36,887 nt of DNA from Bacteroidales bacterium M2 (GTDB lineage: Bacteria > Bacteroidota > Bacteroidia > Bacteroidales > Muribaculaceae): NCBI GenBank assembly GCA_001689415.1, contig LUJM01000067.1, positions 1-36,887 on the forward strand, given 5' to 3'. Shown here piece by piece: positions 30,622-36,887 of the stretch. Numbering within the stretch: position 1 is the stretch's first letter; each line of letters begins with the position of its first letter. A program made the translations under genes and the position numbers. Under the pieces are notes generated by a model, which saw only the letters and a program-made list of their open reading frames with translations, made no database searches and was not told where the DNA came from.

Positions 30622-33027
30622 ATGAAACAACAAAAGGCCATTATCGGGCTTGGTATGCTTTCGTTTGCTGTTCTTTTTTCTTCCTGCTCAGAAGAAGCCG
30701 GAAGTTTTGGCAGTGGCGAGGGTCGTATTATGCCCACGGTGAAAATCGACACAGAGTGCATCAGCTCGTCGTCGATGACACCGAAATCCAGGGCCGAGGT
30801 CACTGACATAACCAAAGAAGACCTCTCTATCCGAATCGAGAAAAAAGACGGCTCATTTACAAAAACATGGGACAAACTCGCTGACTACAACGGCAAACAG
30901 ACCTTTACTGTCGGCGAATATACCGTAGAGGCTTTCTATGGCAACCCTCAGGAAGAAGGTTTCGAAAAACCGGCATTTTCGGGCACACAGACCATAACAG
31001 TTGCCGACGGCCGTACCACCCAGGTAGCGCTGACAGCAAGCCCGGCCAACGCCATGTTTACCCTCGACTACTCCGAGGCATTCAAAACCTACATGCAGGC
31101 CTACAGCGCTGAGTTTGTGACTGCTAACAATACCATTGCCGTTGCAGCCGACGAACTGCGCCCGGTATACGTAGCTCCCGGCGAGGTTAATCTCCACGTA
31201 GCAGCAACCACCCCCACCGGCAAAGAAGCCAAATTCAATGTGGCAAAACTTACCGCCGAGGCCGGGTACAACTACATCGTACATGTCGACATCAACGGTG
31301 GCGAGGTAGGCAGCGCGTCGCTCAAAGTGACATTCGACGAAAACCTTGAAACCGAAGAGGTTATAATCGACCTTAGCGACGAGCTCCTTTCGGCTGAACC
31401 TCCTACAATAGCAGCCAAAGGCTTTGACCCCGCAAACAATATCGCAATCGTTACCGGACTGGGAAGCGACGCAAAACCGACTATGGACATCATAGCAATG
31501 GCCGGACTCAAGAGCGTGACGCTATCTACCAAATCGACTACACTTATCAAAAAGGGCTGGCCCGAAGAAATCGAACTCCTTAATAATAAGGATGCGAAAG
31601 TAATCGAACTCGGCCTCAACGCCATAGGCCTGTGGCACAACCCCGACAAAATGGCCATTATCGATTTCAGCAATGTGCTCAACAACATCGAAATCGACGC
31701 AGATAACCCTGTAAACACATTTACAGTAACAGTAACCGACGCACTCAACCGCGTGAGCGAACCGCTTACACTTTCGGTCTATGCCGAGGGCCCGCTCCTG
31801 AACCTCAGCAAGATCGACAACTATGACCCGGGCGAAAACCTCCGCGTCAACCTCGAGTTTAACGGCACAGCCGAGCAGGTGCGCAACAACGTGAAATTCA
31901 ACTATACTCATAGCTCGAGCGGCATGATACGCCCTATAAAAATCGTTGACGTAGAGGCTGCAAGCCGAGCAATGAACAGTTACATCGTAACAATCGAAAC
32001 ACCTGTACTCGACACCCCTCTGGAACTTGAAGCAAGCTGTGGCGGTAACACAAGCAAGTGCGTAATTGATTTCGCGAACTTCAATGTAGCCTGCACTGCC
32101 AATGATACTTACGCCACCCACGCCTATGTGACCGTATCCAGCAACGACGGTTCGACACTCGACATGAGCGGTGCCAAGTTCATGGTAAAGGGCCCGGAAG
32201 ATGAGACATACAAAGAGGTAACAGCCACAGACAAAGGCTCATACTTCGATATCGAAGGCCTCACTCCTAATGCAGAAAGCAAAGTCCGCTTGGCTATCGG
32301 CAACGAGAAAAGCCGCTCGATAACAATCAAGACCGAGGAAATAGTACAGATACCGAACTCCGAACTTGAAGAATCGGGTAAGGGCTCCAACCATAATGAA
32401 CAGACTTTTACCGGCTGGGGCACCAACAACCCAATGACCACCAGCCAGGGTGTTAGTCAAGACTACTGCCGCTATTCGGGAACAGCAAGTACGAACGGCC
32501 GCACAGGTAAAGGTGTAGACCTTCGTACTTGCGGTTGGGGTAGCGGAAATGCAATCACAGTCTTTGGTCAAAAAGTTAAATATATCGATGCAGGACTACT
32601 GCATCTTGGAGCTTCGCGCACAGCACGTCCTTCGGGCTACAGCGACTGTCCCGGCTACTTGAACACCGACGACCTTGACTGTGGTATAGCATTTACTTCA
32701 CGCCCGAAAGCATTATTATTCTATTACAAATATACACCTAAGAATTCTGCGGACCTTGGCTTTGCAGAGATTTGGGTAAAAGATGCAGAGGGTAATATCG
32801 TGGCAAGCAAAACTACCGACCTTGCAGCAGCCTCAGAATGGACTATGGCTACCGTACAGCTCGATTATCCATTCGGCTCTAAAAAAGGTGAAAAAATATA
32901 CGTTCGCTTCCAGTCGACAAACAGCGCTTCATTCCTTGAAAAAAGCGACAGTAATTTCAGTTACAAAACAGCGAGCTCGTACGTGGGCTCACACCTCTAC
33001 ATCGACGATATCGAATTAATTTACTAA
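30622..33027 (+). CDS. DUF4493/PCMD-type surface lipoprotein (first of three)
   Basis: An 801-residue lipoprotein. The lipobox ends at Cys22 (AVLFSSC), followed by SEE, an acidic pattern that in Bacteroidota favours surface export. The N-terminal part (about 40-240) matches the DUF4493 look: KKDGSFTKTWD, YTVEAFYG and KPAFSGTQTITV, then a second beta domain. Bacterial Ig-like strands fill the middle. The C-terminal part from about residue 580 (PNSELEE to the final YIDDIELIY) resembles the putative carbohydrate-metabolism (PCMD) fold. It leads an operon of three related proteins with gaps of 10 and 12 bp. Role is probably glycan binding or surface adhesion; this is inference. Confidence 0.82.
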   Translation: MKQQKAIIGLGMLSFAVLFSSCSEEAGSFGSGEGRIMPTVKIDTECISSSSMTPKSRAEVTDITKEDLSIRIEKKDGSFTKTWDKLADYNGKQTFTVGEYTVEAFYGNPQEEGFEKPAFSGTQTITVADGRTTQVALTASPANAMFTLDYSEAFKTYMQAYSAEFVTANNTIAVAADELRPVYVAPGEVNLHVAATTPTGKEAKFNVAKLTAEAGYNYIVHVDINGGEVGSASLKVTFDENLETEEVIIDLSDELLSAEPPTIAAKGFDPANNIAIVTGLGSDAKPTMDIIAMAGLKSVTLSTKSTTLIKKGWPEEIELLNNKDAKVIELGLNAIGLWHNPDKMAIIDFSNVLNNIEIDADNPVNTFTVTVTDALNRVSEPLTLSVYAEGPLLNLSKIDNYDPGENLRVNLEFNGTAEQVRNNVKFNYTHSSSGMIRPIKIVDVEAASRAMNSYIVTIETPVLDTPLELEASCGGNTSKCVIDFANFNVACTANDTYATHAYVTVSSNDGSTLDMSGAKFMVKGPEDETYKEVTATDKGSYFDIEGLTPNAESKVRLAIGNEKSRSITIKTEEIVQIPNSELEESGKGSNHNEQTFTGWGTNNPMTTSQGVSQDYCRYSGTASTNGRTGKGVDLRTCGWGSGNAITVFGQKVKYIDAGLLHLGASRTARPSGYSDCPGYLNTDDLDCGIAFTSRPKALLFYYKYTPKNSADLGFAEIWVKDAEGNIVASKTTDLAAASEWTMATVQLDYPFGSKKGEKIYVRFQSTNSASFLEKSDSNFSYKTASSYVGSHLYIDDIELIY

Positions 33028-33037
33028 GAAAACACAG

Positions 33038-34345
33038 ATGAAAACCAAGATATTAACAAGCGCAGTAGTTTTAGCTGCCATGCTGGCGACATCGTGCGAC
33101 GACAACTGGACACCGCCCGTAGGTGATGACGGCCAACTCGACCTCAGTGCCGTAAACATCGTCAACGATGATGCCGCAAAACTGATCAAAAACGAACAGA
33201 GCCGTGCCGCAGTCGACACAAATCCCTATTTGGTAGAGATTTACAAGGCCGGAGAAGATGCACCCGAGAAATCGTGGACCGTAGCTACCATGCCCGAGGT
33301 TGTATCGCTCCCCACCGGCGACTACCGCATATTCGTAGAGTCGCATAAGGTGCAAAAAGCTGAATGGGAAAAGCCATACTATAAAGGAGAACAAACATTC
33401 ACAATCGAAGCCGGCAAGATTACTCAAGTCGAGACAGTTACCTGCAAATTTGCATCGGTTAAAGTGACAATCAAACTCACCGACGACTTCCGCGCTATCA
33501 TAGGCGACGATGCCACATTTACAGTACATGTAAACGACTCCGGCGAACTGGTATACGGTGTCAATGAAACCCGTGCGGGCTACTTCGAAGCCGTAGAAGG
33601 CTCAACCACAATGGTAATCGATTTCAAAGGCACACTCAACGGCAAAGTGTTTGAGAAAACATTCTCAGATTTTGTCGACATCGCAGCCGGTCAGCACCGC
33701 GAGGTAACTTTCGCTGCAACAGAGGCTCCGACACCCGAGCAGCCCAGCGGCGATGCCGAAATCGGTGGTATCAATATCGACTTCTCATATAGCGACAAGG
33801 ATATTGACGGCAACATCAGCTACGAAGAAGAAAACATCACAGGTCAGCGTCCCGGCCAGGAAACACCCAAAGACCCCGAGACACCCGAAAATCCCGATGA
33901 TCCCACACCTCCTGTGACTGAAGAACCTATTACCTTCACGAGCGCGACACTCGACCTCGAGAATGTAAATGATGCAGGCAAATTCGACGGGTCAGAAGGT
34001 TCTGCCGTGGTAGACATCCATGCAGACAAGGGCCTCAAGCACCTCTATGTCAAGATTGTTTCTAAAATACTTGATGAAAGCGCACTCGAAGGTATCGGCT
34101 TGGCAGCTTCATTCGACCTCGCAGAACCCGGAGCACTTGAAGAAGGAATTATATCGCTTGGTTTCCCCTACGGAGAAGCCGTTGTCGATGAAACCGATGT
34201 AAAATTCGACATATCTACATTCCTTCCCATGCTTAGCGCACTCGGCACAGGCGACGATGCAGTTGCAAACCACGAATTTTCGGTAACCGCAGTCGACTCA
34301 GAAGGCAACGAAAAGGCATTCAGCCTCAAATTCATCGTTAAATAA
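33038..34345 (+). CDS. DUF4493-type lipoprotein, short member
   Basis: A 435-residue lipoprotein with lipobox Cys20 (MLATSC) followed by DD. Residues about 60-240 share the DUF4493-like strand order with its neighbours (YLVEIYKAGE, GDYRIFVESH, KPYYKGEQTFTI). An acidic, proline-rich linker (about 270-298, repeated TPxxPE) leads to a C-terminal beta domain (about 300-435). Unlike the flanking proteins it lacks the PCMD-like end. Function is unknown; co-transcription implies a shared surface complex. Confidence 0.78.
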   Translation: MKTKILTSAVVLAAMLATSCDDNWTPPVGDDGQLDLSAVNIVNDDAAKLIKNEQSRAAVDTNPYLVEIYKAGEDAPEKSWTVATMPEVVSLPTGDYRIFVESHKVQKAEWEKPYYKGEQTFTIEAGKITQVETVTCKFASVKVTIKLTDDFRAIIGDDATFTVHVNDSGELVYGVNETRAGYFEAVEGSTTMVIDFKGTLNGKVFEKTFSDFVDIAAGQHREVTFAATEAPTPEQPSGDAEIGGINIDFSYSDKDIDGNISYEEENITGQRPGQETPKDPETPENPDDPTPPVTEEPITFTSATLDLENVNDAGKFDGSEGSAVVDIHADKGLKHLYVKIVSKILDESALEGIGLAASFDLAEPGALEEGIISLGFPYGEAVVDETDVKFDISTFLPMLSALGTGDDAVANHEFSVTAVDSEGNEKAFSLKFIVK

Positions 34346-34357
34346 TAATTTGCCACA

Positions 34358-36532
34358 ATGAAAAAGATATATTACAGTCTCGCCGGCCTTATGGTGCTGG
34401 CACTTGCGGCAAGTTGTTCGCAAGAAGACACCCTCCTCGCCGAGGGCGAAGGCTCGATATCCGTACGCACATCGGTAAGCACCGATGTAGAAGTAGTATC
34501 TCGCGCCAACGAAAGTGCCGACCTCGCATCAAACTGCCTTATTTGGATTTCAAACTCAAAAGGCCTTGTACGCGAATATAATGGCATAGACAATGTACCC
34601 GACCGCATCAACCTTGTCACCGGCCACTATATTGCCGAGGCATGGGCAGGCGACTCGGTATCGGCATCGTTCGACAAGCGCTGGTTCAAGGGTATGACAG
34701 AATTTGATGTCACCCGAGGCCAGAATACACCTGTTGAAATCAACTGCAAGGTTGCCAACGTGGTAGCATCGGTAAAATATGCCGAGGGCCTCGAAGATGT
34801 CCTCACCGATTTCACCATGACAATCGGCCATGACCGCGGCAGCCTCACATTCGAAGGCCGCAGCGAGCTCAAAGGCTACTTCATGATGCCTTCGACCGAC
34901 AAAAACCTGACATATACCCTGAAAGGTACGCAGTTGGACGGCAAGGAATTTACCCACACCGGCACAATCGAAAATGCCAAACCGGCCACAGAATATGTGC
35001 TCAACGTGAAATATAGCGCTAAAGCCAACGAAATCGGCGGAGCTGTATTCTCGATTATCGTTGACGAAACAGAAATCCTGGTTCAAGAGCAAGTAGATAT
35101 CGTGGCAGCTCCCAAAATCGAGGGCTATGGCTTTGATATCACACAGGCCATAATGGCAGCACAGGGAACTGTAGGCCAGCGTTCGGTGTACGTAGCTTCG
35201 GCAACACAGATAAAGAGCATCATACTCAAGAGCAAAGCGTTCGAGAGCATTGCGATACTTGGCGGTGACGATTTCGACATCCTGAATCAAAATGCCGAAG
35301 GTGCAGCAGCTGTAAACGAAGCCGGTATCTCGGTTATCGACAAGACCAACGATGCAGACAAGGCTGATGGCAAACATCTCCTTAAGCTCGTATTTGATGA
35401 GAAATTCACCAACAGCCTTACAGACGGCGAATATCCTATACTTATTACTGCAACCGACATCGAAGGCAACGTATCGACAGCGACACTCAATATCATTATC
35501 AGCGACGCACCCGTGCAGCCCCTCGAAGTTGACAACAGCACCCTTGCAATGCGCAGTGCCACACTCCGCGGTCGCACAAGCAAGGAAGTAGAGTCTGTAG
35601 GCTTCAAATACCGCGCTGTAGGCGCTGCCGAATGGATATCAGTAGAAGCAAGCGCAAGCCGTTCGATTACCGCTGACACAGAGTTTACAGCTGTTGTCAA
35701 CGACCTCACCCCCGACACAGAATATGAATATGCTGCAACAACAACACTTGCAAACGGTAGCGAATTCGTAGGCGCAGTAATGAAGTTCACCACCCTCGAC
35801 GGGCCTCAGCTGCCCAACTCGGGTATGGAAGAATGGAGTACAGCAACAAAGCCTCGACTGATCTTCGCCGACGGCGGTGAGATGTTCTGGGACTCGGGCA
35901 ACCATGGCTCTAAAACTGCAGGCTCGGATATCACTACCCCTGATGCAAGTATCAAGCATAGCGGCAAATACTCTGCGAAATTAGAGACCAACCAGTTCTT
36001 TGGAGTTATGGCTGCAGGCAACATGTTTATCGGCAATTTCCTTGGCACAGAAAACCTTACAAAAGGCATACTTGGTTGGGGTCGTCCATTCGACTTCTCG
36101 CAAGGCTCGCCTAAGGAATTGAAGGTATGGGTAAAGTATTCACCTGCGGCTATTTCAAAGAAAGGTGATTATAAAGGCAGTGACTTCAATGTCGGTGATA
36201 TGGACAAAGGTATCATATATATAGCATTGCTCGACGACAGCAAGACAACGTATAAGGACTATTCATGGCCCACTATCGTACGCACAGCCGACCTGGAGAA
36301 CTATAGCTTTAAGAAGAACGCCTCAAATGTAATTGCATATGGCGAGCACATTCTTGCAGAAGCAACTCCGGGAAGTGATATGATAGAAATAACAATTCCT
36401 ATCGAAACTAAATGCGAAGGCGTAACCCCGGCAAATATCCTCGTGGTATGCTCTGCAAGCCAGTACGGCGATTACTATTGTGGCGGTAAAGGCTCTACAT
36501 TGTACGTCGACGACTTCAAACTCGTTTATTGA
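34358..36532 (+). CDS. DUF4493/PCMD-type surface lipoprotein (third of three)
   Basis: A 724-residue lipoprotein with lipobox Cys20 (LALAASC) followed by SQED. The N-terminal DUF4493-like region (about 35-230: HYIAEAWAGDS, KRWFKGMTEF) is followed by an Ig-like domain, a fibronectin-III-like domain near 390-480 (LTPDTEYEYAA), and a PCMD-like end from about 487 (PNSGMEEWS to YVDDFKLVY). The whole protein parallels the first gene of the operon and probably arose by duplication. It is followed 20 bp later by a strong terminator. Confidence 0.82.
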   Translation: MKKIYYSLAGLMVLALAASCSQEDTLLAEGEGSISVRTSVSTDVEVVSRANESADLASNCLIWISNSKGLVREYNGIDNVPDRINLVTGHYIAEAWAGDSVSASFDKRWFKGMTEFDVTRGQNTPVEINCKVANVVASVKYAEGLEDVLTDFTMTIGHDRGSLTFEGRSELKGYFMMPSTDKNLTYTLKGTQLDGKEFTHTGTIENAKPATEYVLNVKYSAKANEIGGAVFSIIVDETEILVQEQVDIVAAPKIEGYGFDITQAIMAAQGTVGQRSVYVASATQIKSIILKSKAFESIAILGGDDFDILNQNAEGAAAVNEAGISVIDKTNDADKADGKHLLKLVFDEKFTNSLTDGEYPILITATDIEGNVSTATLNIIISDAPVQPLEVDNSTLAMRSATLRGRTSKEVESVGFKYRAVGAAEWISVEASASRSITADTEFTAVVNDLTPDTEYEYAATTTLANGSEFVGAVMKFTTLDGPQLPNSGMEEWSTATKPRLIFADGGEMFWDSGNHGSKTAGSDITTPDASIKHSGKYSAKLETNQFFGVMAAGNMFIGNFLGTENLTKGILGWGRPFDFSQGSPKELKVWVKYSPAAISKKGDYKGSDFNVGDMDKGIIYIALLDDSKTTYKDYSWPTIVRTADLENYSFKKNASNVIAYGEHILAEATPGSDMIEITIPIETKCEGVTPANILVVCSASQYGDYYCGGKGSTLYVDDFKLVY

Positions 36533-36551
36533 TACTCATCACACTTAATAT

Positions 36552-36579
36552 AAAAGCCCGGAGTGATCCGGGCTTTTTT
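36552..36579 (+). terminator. rho-independent terminator of the lipoprotein operon
   Basis: A perfect 11-bp stem (AAAAGCCCGGA at 36552-36562 with TCCGGGCTTTT at 36567-36577), loop GTGA, with the T-run running to 36579. Confidence 0.92.
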
Positions 36580-36758
36580 CATGCCCTTTGTCACGTTGGT
36601 GCGAGAGGGGCTTTAAGTCTAAAGGGCAGTGTCTTCGACACTAATCAGCCGAGGAGAGATGTAGTCCCCTCAAAACTTCGTAATGCCGGGGTTCAGAAAA
36701 GTAATGCTCTTCGAGCAAGTCGCAGTTAAGCGATGCTAGCTATCTATAATCCGCCGCC

Positions 36759-36777
36759 CTCTTGTAGGGTCGCGGCA
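36759..36777 (+). repeat. dispersed repeat, copy 1
   Basis: CTCTTGTAGGGTCGCGGCA, 18 of 19 bases identical to the copy at 36819, 60 bp away start to start. The right palindromic arm is missing in this copy. Confidence 0.65.
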
Positions 36778-36818
36778 CAATGCAATGTCACTAAGTTAAG
36801 GGCAAACGCCACCAGGGC

Positions 36819-36846
36819 CTCTCGTAGGGTCGCGGCATGCCGCGAC
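36819..36846 (+). repeat. dispersed repeat, copy 2, with 18-bp palindrome
   Basis: CTCTCGTAGGGTCGCGGCA at 36819-36837 continues into TGCCGCGAC, so 36829-36846 is a perfect palindrome (GTCGCGGCA/TGCCGCGAC). It resembles REP-like intergenic elements. Confidence 0.7.
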
Positions 36847-36887
36847 TGGGTAGGCAATACTATCTCTCTGATAATCAACTACAAATG

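Larger units (their letters stand above)
36580..36887. other. non-coding tail region with hairpins and repeats
   Basis: No convincing gene. Two tight hairpins with TTC loops occur at 36628-36642 (AGTGTC/GACACT) and 36705-36717 (TGCTC/GAGCA), followed by two copies of a GTAGGGTCGCGGCA repeat. It looks like a patch of dispersed intergenic repeats. Confidence 0.55.

Noticed and set aside
36529..36729. 66-codon frame after the lipoprotein operon
   Set aside because: It runs through a strong terminator and hairpins and has no protein-like pattern.

Overview
The window looks like chromosome of a gut-type Bacteroidales bacterium, possibly Muribaculaceae or a relative. This rests on several sequence features: promoters of the Bacteroidota form TTTG-19/20-TAnnTTTG in front of many genes, a SusB-type GH97 glucosidase, type IX secretion C-terminal tails, DUF4493/PCMD-type surface lipoproteins, and the near absence of Shine-Dalgarno sites. 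The genus is inference. No rRNA, tRNA, CRISPR array or insertion sequence was recognised.

Layout. Positions 1-9600 are mostly minus-strand housekeeping and envelope genes: mutL followed by a TPR/membrane regulator of DUF6377 type; a tviB/tviC-like pair plus a UDP-glucose dehydrogenase, all for uronic-acid sugar nucleotides; and an orphan GH97 enzyme. A 760-bp gene-free stretch (9504-10263) holds promoters, two strong hairpins and perhaps a small RNA. A Crp/Fnr regulator (+) converges on a parC - DUF3316 - S41 peptidase operon (-). Divergent from parC lie two T9SS-exported proteins, an M6 metalloprotease and a 1499-residue adhesin-like protein, closed by a textbook terminator at 23108-23150.

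The most interesting part is 23230-29471, a six-gene minus-strand operon with a clear promoter. In order of transcription it encodes a JAMM/JAB peptidase carrying a C-terminal E2/RWD-like domain, a separate E2-like protein with a candidate catalytic Cys97, a 60-residue hydrophilic protein ending Gly-Gly-Phe-Ala, an E1/ThiF-type adenylating enzyme, a divergent ClpB-like AAA+ unfoldase that has lost its first pore-loop tyrosine, and a small polytopic membrane protein. No beta-grasp ubiquitin-like protein is encoded. My hypothesis is a ubiquitin-like conjugation system whose modifier is the 60-residue, Pup-like, probably disordered protein: JAB would trim FA to expose GG, E1 and E2 would conjugate it, and the unfoldase would act on the product, perhaps at the membrane. 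The 60-mer and the membrane protein share an NPxTGE motif that links the two ends of the operon.

Positions 29524-36532 hold a small holin-like membrane protein, an anchored periplasmic protein, and a three-gene operon of DUF4493/PCMD-type lipoproteins with its own promoter and terminator. The last 300 bases are non-coding and carry a dispersed GTAGGGTCGCGGCA repeat.
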